A stretch of 64,000 nt of DNA from Parietaria judaica (lineage: Eukaryota; Streptophyta; Magnoliopsida; Rosales; Urticaceae): the NCBI GenBank assembly GCA_954871525.1, contig OX940865.1:16196606-16260605 (forward strand), read 5' to 3'. The notes below the pieces were generated by a model. That model did not search any database and had not been told where the DNA came from. It saw only the letters and a list, made by a program, of their open reading frames with translations. Below are positions 31,710-43,939 of the stretch, piece by piece (position 1 is the stretch's first letter; every line of letters begins with the position of its first letter). A program made the position numbers and the translations under genes.

Positions 31710-34700
31710 ATGGAAGAGAAGGAAGCGAGCACGACGGTGTCCACGTCGCCGGTCAACTCGGAGGCCGACTCGCCGACGCCACTCAGCTCGCACCCGGTCC
31801 TGACTCGGCCAGCGCAAACGGAGAGCCTGAGCTTCGCCGCGCCGCAAACGACGTCGTTTTTGGCGGCGAACAACCACAGCATTGTTAACGATGGTGTCGT
31901 CAAGGTGAAGAAGAAGAGGGGTCGACCGAGGAAATACGACGCCGATGGGAACCCCAGGGCGTCGTTCTCGCCCAAAACGACGCCGTTCTCGCTGTCGTCG
32001 GACGGCGCCGAGCAATTCTCGATGACGTCATCGCCCAAGAGAGGCAGAGGGAGGCCTTCCGGCTCTGGGAACTGGCAGCTTCTCGCTTCCTTAGGTGAGT
32101 CGAAAATAAATAAATAAATACTTTTATTAATTTTGTTTTTGGGTATTATTGTTGGAGTTTGGTGCGGGGCTGTTTGGCTACCAAGAAAATGCGAGAATCT
32201 GAGTGGGAAACTCTTATTATTTACGGGGTTTAGTATTAAGAGGCATTTTGGAGTGAAAATATTTGAATTCGGTGGTTATTGTACTTTAATATCTATGTTT
32301 CAAATTTGGTGGCAAAAGTATTCAAATTTATTATTTTATTCCACTTTAATATCCATGTTCGAAGTTTGTTGTAGTCAGAATCTGAAAAGTAAGCTTGCAT
32401 TGTTGAGAATGAGATGTGCTAAATCCCATTTTTAACTTTTTATTTGTTTTATTTTTTTAAGCTGATTGATTTGTGAGGCTCACCTTGAAGATGAGCTATT
32501 TAACAACTCAAAATTTTAAATGCAGTCTATAGTTGCCTATAGTAATTTTCGCCATCAAATTTTAAGAATGGTTATTGCAGTGTATTAAAGTTGTAAATTT
32601 AAGTATTTTTACCACTACATTTTGAAGGTAAACATTAAAGTCCAACAAAATTACATATTTTTGCCACCAAAATAAAATAAAACAAAAAACGGAATATTTT
32701 TACCGCAAGTATTCTCAGTAATCAATATTAATGATCCTTTAAAATTGCATTTACCCATTCAAGAGAAAAGCTAAAATATGAGGGGTTTTCCCCTTAATTC
32801 TTTCTTTTCATTTCTCATTCTTGATTAGTTTTTGGGAAACATTAATGATAGCTTGTGTAAATTTACACATGCCCATTAGAGAAAAAATAAATATTTTCTC
32901 TCTTTAGTTCCTAGAAATGCTATTAGTAATGAAATTGAAAACGATGTCTCAACTTAAAAGAAAAAAGTTATTTTCTCATTATTGTTTCTTTCTAGTGATA
33001 ATAAGCTAAAGTAAATGGCTTGTAGGTGCACTACTAAGCCTATGAGTTTGATCATAAAAGAGAAGATAAAATAAAAAGAAACTTGAAAATGAGCTGAAGT
33101 AAATGGTTTTTAGGTGAACTAAAAAGAAACTTCCCATAATTTTTGACATTTCTCAGGAGAATTCTTCACAAACACAGCCGGAGGGGATTTCACGGCCCAC
33201 GTGGTAAACGTTGGCACGGGCGAGGTGATTTAAATTGGATTTTTTCACTATTTTTTGTTAAATATTGTTGACTGTTTAGAGTTGTGACGCGTGGCATTGA
33301 CCACAGGACGTAGCGAATAAGATAGTATCGATGGCTCAGAAGGGTCCGAGAGGAGTTTGCGTTCTCTCAGCCAATGGGGCCGTCTCCAACGTCGCAATTC
33401 GCCAGCCGGGTTCTTCCGGCGGTATTCTCACATACGAGGTATAACTGGCTCACTTTTTTACCTGTTTCCGAGTATCCATGTATATGGTAGTCACTGTATC
33501 CCTGGCCCAATTTTTAGAACCGGAACGGATCAGTTTTGACAAACCGTTCCGTAGCGATACAAAACTGAGAAAATGCCACGTATTTACCAGTCCTAATTGC
33601 AATTGCAAGTTCTCTGAAAACCCGATTTTACAAAATTGGTTTGGTTTTGGAAAACCGGTATCACCTTAGTTACCGGTTGTGATTTTCGATTATTATTAAT
33701 TTTCAAAATGCGGTTAAAATTGATTTTATAACCTAAACTTCAGCTATTGGCGTAATCGGTTTTCGATTTTAAATCAAGAAAGACCGAAAATGCAGTTTTT
33801 GACATTACCGCTTGTGAAAACCGATCCTTTCTTTTCCGCATATATATATGTCTGTGTGTTTGTTATTTTGTGGTCCTGTCTCCAATTAAGCAAGCAATGA
33901 ATTAACTTGGCCTCATCTCACAGGGACGGTTTGAGATAGTGAGCCTATCAGGGTCCTTCACGGCGAGTGACATCAGCAGCGGCGCAAAAAGCCGGACCGG
34001 CGGTTTGAGCGTCTCGCTGGCGGGCCCCGACGGCCGTGTCATCGGCGGAGGCATTGCCGGCTCAATGACAGCTGCCAGTCCAATCCAGGTAAAGCCTTCT
34101 AATCACTTTGATTAAAAAAGGAGATTACTTATGGTTTTTAAACAAGATTGATCTATATGTGAAGAGGAAAAACACATAAGTAAACTAATAATTCATAAAA
34201 AATGTAAATGATCTAGTTCAAGAACTAAGTATATTTGTCATAAAATCAGGAAGAGGTCTTTAAAACATTTAATTTTCATTAATTATTTATGAAGTAGTCT
34301 TTAAAATATTACTTTGTCTTTATTCACCATGTATTATTTGAAGTTTGGAATATTGTTTATTTGGTTTGATTTTTTTTAAAAGATAATGCACATATGAAAT
34401 AACCTTAATTTAACTTTCAAATTAATTAAAAATAATATATTTTTTACAAATCGAGGCGGCCGGTTTCGCCTCAGCCTTGGCCCAGTTCATGCTTTTAAAA
34501 ACTTGATTTTTTTTTTTCAAAACTGCGACGCCTGATTTTAAAATGCTCGAATAACCAAGTTGGGGCAAATAAAAAAGGCCTAAAGTCCGTTATGCGATTC
34601 TGGTTTTACCCCTAGTTTAATCTTTCCGAACTGGAAAGCAGTTCGGAAAGCAATGTTTTATTTATGCTAAGTTTCGGCATATAAAATGTTTATATTATTT

Positions 34701-35059
34701 ATTTATTTTTGGAACAGATTGTGGTGGGAAGTTTCTTGCAAAACGGCTTCAAAGCACAGAAGAGAAAATACTCGCGAGAAGCTCAAACCCCGGTGGCCTC
34801 GCCACTGGCACTGCCGCCGCCTCCCACCGCTGTAGTGACTTCCATTCCGCAACCAAAACCGGAGAACAATATCGCCGCCGCGCCTCCACCTGGCAATCCC
34901 GCATTCAGCGTCGTGTCCTTGCCGGAGAACCCGAACATTAACGGCCCTAATTTGCCAGCGGGTTTCGGGGGCTGGAACGGGCAGGAGATGCCCCGGATGG
35001 ACCTCAGCCACAGCCACCGGTCGCCGGACATCAACGTAACTGTCCCCGGGGAACATTGA
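31710..35059 (+). CDS. AHL: AT-hook motif nuclear-localized protein (AHL), five exons
   Basis: Exons 31710-32094, 33157-33224, 33307-33438, 33924-34088 and 34718-35059 give 363 aa; all introns are GT-AG. Two AT-hooks (RGRPRKY at residues 70-76, RGRP at 113-116) bind the minor groove of AT-rich DNA. A PPC/DUF296 domain follows (about residues 129-258), with GPRGVCVLSANGAVSNVAIR, then GGILTYEGRFEIVSLSGSF, then GPDGRVIGGGIAGSMTAASP; this domain trimerises AHLs and recruits other nuclear factors. Two hooks plus a multi-exon PPC domain fit the intron-containing AHL clade (type II). The tail is Pro-rich (LALPPPPTAVV, IAAAPPPGNPA). AHLs act as chromatin-associated regulators of growth and flowering; the target genes here are unknown. 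The ATG has a purine-rich context. A (TA)n tract lies just 5' of it. Confidence 0.9.
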
Positions 35060-36149
35060 CACGTGGATGTCAGAACGCTGACGTGATTAATAACACTAAT
35101 GAGAGGAGAGATATTGATTATCATTCATTGTTGTATCGAGGTTGTTTGGTCAACGATTTCGGAGTCTTGACTTTTTGGTCTTTGTTTCTCGAGGGTTTTT
35201 TAATAACTGGTTAACAAAAGAACCATTGCTATTGAGAGTTTAAAGTCACTTGCTTAGTAGGTATGTCGTTTTATACGTTACACTGACTTTAAAAGCTGTC
35301 GTTTAATACACCATGCAAGTTTTGCTTTGGGTATTCGTTTTGACTCGGTTGATTTAGTAATTACAATACGTTGTGGAATCCCACACTGTTCGGAAACAAA
35401 ATGTGTATTCTCTTTCGGAACCCTTTCTGACATAGCTCTAAAATTTTATGCGTAGAGTAGTCATGAGATGGGATCTTCTTGAAAAGTCTTTTTAATAGAG
35501 GACGAATCAAAATGGAAAGACTTTGCGATGACACGTGGAAATAGTCGTCAATTTAATTGAACACTTTTATTTTTCATATTTGATATCTTATGAGAGAAAC
35601 AATCCCTTGCGAGCTATTAACTTGTTTGAGTTTATTTATTTTTTTCTTTTTCCGATGACTCACCATGGCTGGTTCTAGCTATACCCATGTTTCGGACTCC
35701 ACAATTATGTTTCAATTATACATCTAAGCGGAATCAGCGGCATAACAATTGGTGTCGTGGATAACTATTTATCAAATTAATTCACGGAATGGTATTTTTT
35801 GTCCGTTAGGCCATATACATGATTAATGTACGGCCATGGTCCAACAGTGAGAGGAGAGAACAAGAGACGCAGAATGCAAGAAAAAGATAATCACTTCCAC
35901 ACAATTGAGACGCTACTGCTCGACGGCCAGCTCGACGCAACATGCGGGGAGCCGCACAGTTGAAACGGACCAAAGACCGCACGAAGTTCAATAGTAAAAT
36001 TAGCAGCAGACTTCATTACAACAAATCATGATATTTTTCAACAAACACATAAACATATTATACATAAAGTTTAAATAAGAACATTAAGGTAATAACATAG
36101 AAACGTTTTTCTACTAGAAAGTTCGTTGATAAACTACATTCAAACATCA
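35060..36149. other. 3' flank of AHL and intergenic sequence
   Basis: No further gene was seen. This stretch holds the 3' UTR of AHL and the convergent 3' end of the broken phosphatase-like gene on the minus strand. A GC-richer patch at about 35890-35960 was not assigned. Confidence 0.45.
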
Positions 36150-36981
36150 TTAGCTCTCGCTGATCCTCGAAGCTGAAACAGTCTTGACATCAGATTCAAC
36201 GATTTTTGAATAGAATTCCCAATCTGGATGCTTAGGGTTTATAGCCATTTGCCCAAAATATGGATTGTCTTCAACAAAAGAAGGGACATCTTTTGCATCA
36301 ACAAGCTTGTCCAAGTACTTCCTCAGATCACTATTCCGACCTAATCACAAGTTCAAATTTCTCCTTATTAATAATACCATATAATTGGGAATTAATAATT
36401 ATATATATATATATATATTATGATTTAGTGTGGATTTTTCTTTTGAAAGCCGATTATTAACAAAAACATCAACGATTTCTCTAGTTTAACAATAAAAAAA
36501 AAGTGCTTAAGGAATTTTATATGTTCGGAATTACTTTTTACTTCATCGGATAAATTAGAAAAAATCTTTAAATTTAAATTAATCGGCAGCCGATTAGCCA
36601 AATCCATAACAAAACCATAAATGACTCATTTCTGCTATTTTCTAAAGGAATGAATCAAACTTACATTAAAGTCATTAAATATTTTTTTTTTGGCTATTTT
36701 CATTATTTCTTAAAATAAATAAGCAAATTCACATTCCAAAAAAACAAGTCATAGCGTTCAACAACATTCTTCATTAGATAAACTGATAAAGCAGTTGCTT
36801 TTAAACTCTCACTAACCTAGAGCCTGATCGTTGGTGTCCTCAACATCGTACGTAATAGGAATATTGCATTAGAATTTAGAAGGCTACAATAATCACACAA
36901 AAATAATATCAAATATAGAAACAAATTATTGACATGAGTCGATGAGACTCGTGCATGACTTATACGAAACAATATTAGTTT

Positions 36982-37022
<41 letters not shown>

Positions 37023-39109
37023 GGAGCTCTTAACAATTTCAAGATTATATGTATCATAGAATTTTATTATATTATTGAAATTATTAATTTATTGAATTTA
37101 ATAAAAGAAGTAAAGATCAAGATTAAACAAAAATGTAATTAAATCAAAGTTATGAATTCAGCGAGGTTCTTTTAATGAGAAAAGAATTACCGGATTTAGC
37201 AGATTTCCGTAGGGACGGTGATCAATTAATAGTGTGTTTGAAGGAGTGAATTGGCCCTTAGAGGGAGGAAGCGTGGCATTGTTTTCCCAAACATTCTCCA
37301 ATTCCTTAAATGTTAGACCTTTGGTGGCCTTCTCCATAGATTTAAATATTGTTTTAGTAGATTTCTTTTGTCCCTGCCGTGAGAAACACAAATGGTTTAA
37401 ATTAATCATGTGATTTGTGTAAATTATCGCCAAATCTCTCGAGTAGTCGAATAATTGCGATCTTGGCCTTGTCGGCATATAAAACTGGATGATCAATGTT
37501 AATGATTGAATGAAAGTTGAAGGACGCGGTACATGGCTTGTCAATCATATAGGTCGTGATTGGGCCAGTTTTGAAAAGGCAAAATAATATGAACCAGACA
37601 TTAAATAACCAGTATCCAGACCCGATTCCCCAACCCTTATCCCCAAGTCCAAATCAAAACAGAGTTCCCTATCCGGATAAAAAAAAAATCTGCTTAAAAA
37701 CCAGTTCTTGGTCCCAATATTTTCAACAATTCTTGAAATCATATCCAAGAAAATAAATAATTATTTTTACATTTAATGAACTAATTAATAATGACACATT
37801 CAAGAATCTTGCTAGTCCTATTTCGGCCATGTCCCAATTCTAAAAAACGGATGTTTCTAAATAGGGGGTCATCCCTAGTTTTGAAAGAAAAGAAAAAAAT
37901 AACCTAGGCCCGATTTAAAAAAAAAAAAAAAAAACTAGCACTCGGTTCCGATTTCACTTTTCATAAAAAAAAAAAAAGTAATGAGTAGCTACTTAATGTG
38001 GGAATACTTACCCATACAAACTCTAGACTAGCGACCAATCTTTTCTCTTTCAGAACGCAGCACTATGGATTAGGGTTGTAACTGGAGCGGATATCCGGTC
38101 TTTCGGAACTATCCGAATCCGGATCCGAATTTCCGGATATCCGAAAATCGATATCTGGATCTGGATCCGAAAATCCGGATATCTGTTTTCAAAACCCGGA
38201 TTCGGTATCCGAATCTGGTTTTAAAACCGGATCCGGTTGTTATCCGAATATCCGGATCTGGTTTTTATGTATTAAAAAAAAGATAAAACGTTAGTATTAA
38301 CCACTAAAAAACCCGTACAACTCTAGCACATATTTTCCCGTTGTCCAAGAAATCCGTACAAGTCTATTAATGAAATGGAGTGTCGACAAGAATAGAGTCA
38401 CTTAAACCTAAAGAATTAAAATATATTATTAAAAATTAAAATATTAAAATAAACCAGGTTTAAAACCGGATACGGATATCCGGATTTTATAAAATCAAAA
38501 CCCGTATCCGAATCCGGATCCGGATATCCGAATCCGGTTTTCGGATACGGATACGGATTCGGATTTTAAGACCAGATATACGGATACTGATACGGATTTT
38601 TAATGGGATTCCGGATTTTCTTTACAGCCCTACAAAGGATTGTCAATATAGGATTGTCAATGTTACATCTGATTAGAAGGATAATTAATAAAAGAGTAAA
38701 GTATAGAACAAGAATAAAATCCCACTTATATAAATAAATAATGTCAAAAAATTAGAAACGAGTCGAGATTAACTTAATCTGATTAAGTAATATAAAAATT
38801 CCACTTACTGGTTGGATGAGGACCATATACCAACTTCAAATCTTTCATGGCAAAACTTGACAAAGTCTTCACAATAAGGCCTCGGGTACACTGTTGCAAA
38901 TAAAATAACATTTAAAACCATAAATAAAAGAGTAAATATATAACTAATACTCTTTTAACTTATGATCAGAACTTATCTTGTGTCAATTTGTCTCTTAATA
39001 ATTTCATACTAGTTTTCCCTTTCATTTTTTTTCTTAACTCTCTACCTCAATTTGTTATAAGGATGAGGGAAAATATAAATTTGTCTTTAAATGGGGACAG
39101 GCAGGGAGT

Positions 39110-39148
<39 letters not shown>

Positions 39149-39435
39149 CTTTAGTTTAATTGTTTATTTGCTACATATTTACCTAAAAAGTTTGCATAAG
39201 TTTCAGCTTCTTGTCTGCGACGACTTTTAGGTATATCATCTTCGTCGTCTATGTGAACCCTATGATACAGAAATCCTTCCGAACACAGAACAAGAAGCTT
39301 CTTCTTTGGACCAATATTCAGCTTCTTCAAACACACCCCGAACTCTTTTAAACCCTTATCGTCCTCTTTGCCGTAGTTGTTGCCATAGCTCTCGACTTTG
39401 ACTTTGCCTTTTGAGCCGATACTCGTTTCGGCCAT
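36150..39435 (-). pseudogene. FCP1/NIF-type HAD phosphatase-like gene, copy A (disrupted)
   Basis: Six exons matching the intact copy B can be traced on the minus strand: 39435-39183, 38890-38809, 38668-38012 (interrupted), 37373-37191, about 36876-36817, and 36340-36150. Exons 1, 2, 4 and 6 remain open, encoding KKKLLVLCSEGFLYHR, then YPRPYCEDFVKFCHERFEVG, LLIDHRPYGNLLNP, and DLRKYLDKLVDAKDVPSFVE. Exon 3 contains a 562-bp hAT-like element (38071-38632) and an apparent 14-bp tandem duplication. Exon 5 has a 1-bp deletion relative to copy B, just before YDVEDTNDQAL, and a poor 5' boundary. An LTR-like insertion starts about 33 bp upstream of the ATG. As in copy B, the HAD motif I is CSEGF and not DLNG. 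I infer a dead gene. A truncated two-exon product is the most it could make. Confidence 0.85.
38071..38632. mobile_element. hAT-like non-autonomous element inside phosphatase copy A exon 3
   Basis: Ends are TAGGGTTGTAACTGG and (inverted) TAGGGCTGTAAAG. The interior is packed with ATCCGGAT/GGATATCCG motifs in both orientations, typical hAT subterminal structure. Flanks CTATGGAT (38063-38070) and CAAAGGAT (38633-38640) match at 6 of 8 positions, consistent with an old 8-bp duplication. Comparison with exon 3 of copy B shows the coding exon resumes on both sides. Confidence 0.85.
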
Positions 39436-39467
39436 TTATGGTCAATTCTATAAATTACCTTGCCTGA

Positions 39468-39899
39468 TGTTAAAGAAAATTTATCTCTAGGTTAGGAAGC
39501 ACTTGTAGGGATGGGTTGAGTGTGAAACCTAATCTACACGGAAGCGCTATTGAGACCCGACGCAGAGCAGTAAAGCTGATCGACCTGGGCGAATTTTATG
39601 TATTACACATTATGTAGCGATGATATTTTAGACTTTTTACACGGGTTATTTGCCCTAGGTTTAATTTTCACATATAAAACTTGTAGTCGTCATTAGTTCG
39701 TTTTGTAACACAAACTGAGAGAGGCGAGATTGAGGGTGCAAACAGAAACTCCGATTGAGAGATTGATAGTGGATCGAGATTTACAAGCGGCAAGTGGACG
39801 TACTTCCTACACTAGGAGCGAACCACTATAATTCTGGTGTCGATTTCAATTACGTTCTATCGCTTTATTCGTTTTCAGGTTAGGAAGCAGTTCCTAACA
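39468..39899 (+). mobile_element. Copia-like solo LTR (or LTR fragment)
   Basis: Bounded by TG...CA (TGTTAAAG ... TTCCTAACA). The 3' third contains GTGGATCGAGATTTACAAGC, then GGCAAGTGGACGTA and GCGAACCACTATAATTCTGG, close to the LTR at 49905-50430 and to R/U5 regions of plant Copia LTRs. The direct repeat TGATG (39465-39469 and 39900-39904) may be the 5-bp target duplication, but it overlaps the expected TG start, so the left boundary is uncertain by a few bases. No internal retroelement region is attached. Confidence 0.65.
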
Positions 39900-39904
39900 T
39901 GATG

Positions 39905-41323
39905 TGTTTGTGTTTGTGTTTGTGTGTGTGTGTCTGAATTTATAGCGAATTTCTACGTAAAAGCTTTATCATATTCTTATTGATATGGTTTGTTGTTATT
40001 TAATAAGGGATTATTACCGCAAAAGTACCATGAAGTACTTTTCATTTATCCTGGTAAAAATTCCAAAAAAATGATTCTTGCGTAAGAAATTTGGAACTTG
40101 AAATTTAGCCAATGACAAAAATAAACTTTTGAACTAATGAAAGGATTTTTTTTCCGGAACTTTTGCCACTAAAATGAAATTTAGAATATGATGTATACCA
40201 AGAAATACTTTTGTGGTATTTTGCCGAAAATATCTCTTTACTAAGAGGTAGAAATTGTATATTTAGCCGCCAACTACCCATATTTAATCAGGCACTATAC
40301 TTATTTTCCTCTCTATTGGTTTTGTATTATTGGAAGTTGTCTCTTGGAAATTAGAAGAGTTCAAACTTTTGATTTGGTGTGTCGGTAAGATTTTAAAAGA
40401 CTATTTTGATGGCTTATCTTATTGTCTTTAAAAAAGACTATCAAAAGACTACTAATAGCCTTTTAAAAGACTAAGAAGAAGCAAAAATCTTTGATTGTAT
40501 AAACATGAAGTCCTTTATAGTTTTTTTCTATCCTTTAGTCCCTTACATTTTTTTTCTTCATTATTTCCCTTTTCCAGTTTTATGTTGCTCTTTATATTTG
40601 GTGTGTTTATTTGTAATTAACAAACGTCTTAATATAATCGAGTCACGTAGTATTAAATATTTAAGGCGTGTTTTTCATCGGCCTAGAAGTATCACGGGCG
40701 ATCATGGAGATTAGAGACCGGCCTGTGTCTTCCAATGAGGCCCATCGGCGGTTAGTCTAAAAGAAGACAGTCACTCTGGTTCTTCCGACGAGTTTCGAGT
40801 ATCTCGATTTCTCATGGTTGAACCTAGATGGCTTAGATGCTTGGGTAGCATTATTTTCTGCCTCTGCATTAAAAGTCTTGAATATGGTGAAATTATTTAT
40901 TTATGTTAATTTTGTAGTGGTAAAAGTACAGAGTTTGGTACAAGTAAATATTATGTTAAATTTTTTGGGGCAAAATACTTAATAGTACTTGACAACCTGG
41001 TACAAGAGTGTAAATTATATATCATAGTTGTCATATTTCATCTTCGCGATATTACATCATAATATTATCATTTCATAGCATTAATAATTACTTTCACCAC
41101 AAGTAAAAATATTAACATACCACCAATACTCATTTACACTAAAGTCAATAACATGACTATTAATCAAAATTTAATATAACTAAGTACGCAATTGAAGTCA
41201 ATAACACCACTTAATCCTCCATAAAGAAAACAGACAAGAACTCAAGAAACACATGAACTAACATATATAAAACCAAAAACCAAAAACATCAAAGAAATAA
41301 CATGGAGTTCCTCATGATCGTTA
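39905..41323. other. Intergenic sequence between the phosphatase-like paralogues
   Basis: No gene was seen. At about 40006-40245 a segment begins GGGATTATTACCGCAAAAGT and ends near TTTTGCCGAAAATATC, a possible degraded Mutator-type MITE. A (GT)n-rich stretch follows the LTR (39904-39935). Confidence 0.45.
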
Positions 41324-42680
41324 TTAATCATCACTTTCAGTCTTTATAGTACTCTTTTGATATTTGGCGATGATCTTGGAGTAGAATTTCCAATCTGGAT
41401 GCTTAGGGTTTATAGCCATTTCCCCAAATGGATTGTCTTCAACAAAACCAGGAACATCTTTTGCATCAACAAGCTCGTCCAAGTACCTCCTCAGATCACT
41501 CTTAGGACCTATACAAACAAATTCAAACTTTGTTAAATATTTACCATTAATATTTTCAATAAGCAATAAGAGTTGAGAATACCACGCACCCAAAACATTA
41601 TCTTCAGTGTCATCCACATCGTACTTCTCAACAAATATTGCGTTATAAGCCTGCAAAGAATCATCATACGATGCAAATATAATACGATATCCTCATTAAA
41701 TTAATAATCTCGATTATATTATACAACATTAGTCCATTCCCGACTCGGGAACTAGAAGAAGAAAAAACAAATTATATAGTGGGAGAAAAATTACAGGATT
41801 CAAGATAGCCTTGTAGGGCTGATGATCGATTAAAAGTGTGTTGGAAGGACTGAATTGACCTCTCGAGCGAGGAAGCGTCGCATTGCATTCCCAAACTTTC
41901 TTCAATTCCTTAATCGTCAACGGCTTGTTCTTCTTCTCCAACGACTCGAACCCGGTATCGGTCGATTTCTCTTGTCCCTATTAAGTGTTAGAAATCTCAT
42001 GTTTGATCTAAAAAATTACTAACCATGCAAAATTACTTAAACGTGACGTTTGGCGTAGTTTTTTTTATCAAATTCGCTCATATTGATAACGAAATTAGGA
42101 AATACTTACCCAAACAAAAGCAAGCTGACTCTTCAGTCGTTTCAAAATGCAGTTTAGAGAATTGTCAATGTTAAACCTGATTGAAACAAACAACATTATT
42201 TATTAAATAGACAAAAACAAAAACAAAATTAATAGAATCTTAAAAATTAACAAGAAATAATCCACTAACTTTGTGGATGAGGACCATATACCAACTTCAA
42301 ATCTTTCCAAGCAAAACTTGATGAAGTCTTCACAGTAAGGCCTAGGGTAAACTGCAAACAAGAAATATTAAAACAATAAATTAATATATATATGTATATA
42401 TATATTGATTATTTGTATTTAGAAATTTACCTTGCATTTTCGCATAAGATTTGGCTTCATAAGTGGAACGATTTTTTGGTAACCCTAGTATTTCATAACG
42501 GTAAATCCTGTGATAGAGAAACCCTCCAGAACAAAGGACAAGAAGCTTCTTTTTTGGACCGATGTTCAGCTTCGAAAGACACAACCCAAAATCTAGCTGA
42601 CCCTTGTCGTCCTCTTCGCCGTCGCTGTAGCTCTCGGCTTTGATCTTGCCCTTCAAGCTCATAGTCTTGCTTTCCGCCAT
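41324..42680 (-). CDS. FCP1/NIF-type HAD phosphatase-like protein, copy B
   Basis: Six exons (42680-42431, 42351-42270, 42176-42110, 41977-41795, 41650-41590, 41508-41324) give 275 aa with consistent phases and GT-AG borders. The fold is recognisable as plant NLI-interacting-factor/FCP1-like: YPRPYCEDFIKFCLERFEVG, then IWSS, FVWGQEKSTDTGF, KPLTIKELKKVW, NTLLIDHQPYKAILNP, LRRYLDELVDAKDVPGFVE, NPFG. Family members dephosphorylate proteins (RNA polymerase II CTD and others) with the nucleophilic Asp of motif I (plant form LDLNG). Here motif I is LCSGGF (residues 49-54), lacking that Asp, and the second conserved acid pair is D184-H185, not DD. I infer a catalytically impaired pseudophosphatase. 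The start MAESK matches MAETS of copy A and lies downstream of a TATA box; an in-frame ATG at 42722 lies upstream of the likely transcription start. Confidence 0.85.
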
Positions 42681-42719
42681 TGATGACCAAATTATGGAGG
42701 ACTGTGTATGTATGCACGT

Positions 42720-42733
42720 CACGTGTATTTATA
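42720..42733 (-). promoter_or_regulatory. TATA box and G-box of phosphatase-like copy B
   Basis: On the minus strand TATAAATA (42733-42726) is followed directly by CACGTG (42725-42720) within CACGTGACGTG, a G-box/ABRE-like double ACGT core. The TATA is about 46 bp before the ATG at 42680. bZIP or bHLH control (light, ABA) is possible. The placement downstream of the TATA box is unusual, and the function is inferred. Confidence 0.5.
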
Positions 42734-43860
42734 GTGTGATTACGTGTTTCGTAATTCGTACGTTAAAACCTGTTCGGCTTCTTACTGAGTAATTCGTATG
42801 TTTCTGATCAAGATTCAAGAGTCTTGGAATTGAAATATGTACTGTAACTATTATTTATCAGTTGTCTCTTCGAGAATTGGAAGGGTTTGATTTGGACGTT
42901 TCAAAAACTTATGGAGACTTATTATATTCCAAGTCTATTTCAATTACATTTTTGTTGTTAATTTGTTTATCATTAATGTATGTACGGGACTAAAATGTCA
43001 CTTTTATTTTACTAAAATATGGTAAAAAGTGGTATAACCGCAAACGACAATTGACACCATTTCGATTTTCCGGTTTATTTGTCAACTACCGGTTTCGTAG
43101 GATACTATCAATTATTTTAATGTATTCTTTAGTAATGTCATTTTTTTGGCACTGTGTATATATATATGTTAATTTTTATATCATATATAAATACATATAT
43201 GCATTCTATAAAATAGCATGTCAAAAAATCAAAATGTTGTTAGTCAACGTTAAAAAATCCCGAGAAACAAAAAATACAACGAATTTGCAGTAGTACATCC
43301 CAAGTTTTACGAGTAACAATTTTTTTTATTTAATGTTCACACATGTCGTTTTGCAATATCTAGTTGTTCATGCATGCCGTTATATGATCTTGTTGTTCAT
43401 ACATGTCGTTCATGATAGTATATATTTATGGAATGTTTTTACTTGTGTATATTTTATTTTCCATTACCTATTTATCTTCTCTGGTTGATGTTTCCGAAGG
43501 GAAGCAGTAATTAATGCGTCGTTCATGATGGCATTATCAATGCCGTTTTCTTAAGTTGTCGTTTTCTAAACTCTGCTCATTATTCATGTCATTTTCTGTT
43601 TTCTCTTCCACCCTATCATTCCGTCTTATTACGGACGTCATGGGAACCCAATTTTTAAATTTATTTTTCTGTTTTATCGTCGTTTATCAGAGTCGTTTCT
43701 ATAATTCCCAACGACCCAATTACTAAAATACCCCATAGAAGCCCCTAATTTCTGGTCAACGAGAGTGAGACACGTTAACATATACACATGTCACAGACTT
43801 CCAGCATTGTCCATATCTCTCCACCACCTTCTAGTATCTATCTACCACCTCTCTCTCTCT
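42734..43860. other. Intergenic sequence between divergent genes
   Basis: No gene seen. Repeated short phrases GTTGTTCAT(G/A)CATG(C/T)CGTT occur around 43335-43420. A CT-rich tract precedes the promoter of the next gene. Confidence 0.5.
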
Positions 43861-43871
43861 CTCTCTTTCTG

Positions 43872-43878
43872 TGTATAA
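43872..43878 (+). promoter_or_regulatory. TATA box of the small charged-protein gene
   Basis: TATAAAA follows a (CT)n stretch and lies 62 bp before the ATG at 43940, leaving a short CT-rich leader. Y-patch plus TATA is a common plant core promoter. Confidence 0.65.
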
Positions 43879-43939
43879 AACCCACCAACTTCACTTTCTC
43901 TCTCACTTAAAGACCGATCAAGACCCTTGAATTCCGATC

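Noticed and set aside
42681..42722. A longer N-terminus for phosphatase-like copy B (ATG at 42722)
   Set aside because: It lies at the TATA/G-box, upstream of the likely transcription start, and copy A starts at the equivalent of MAESK.
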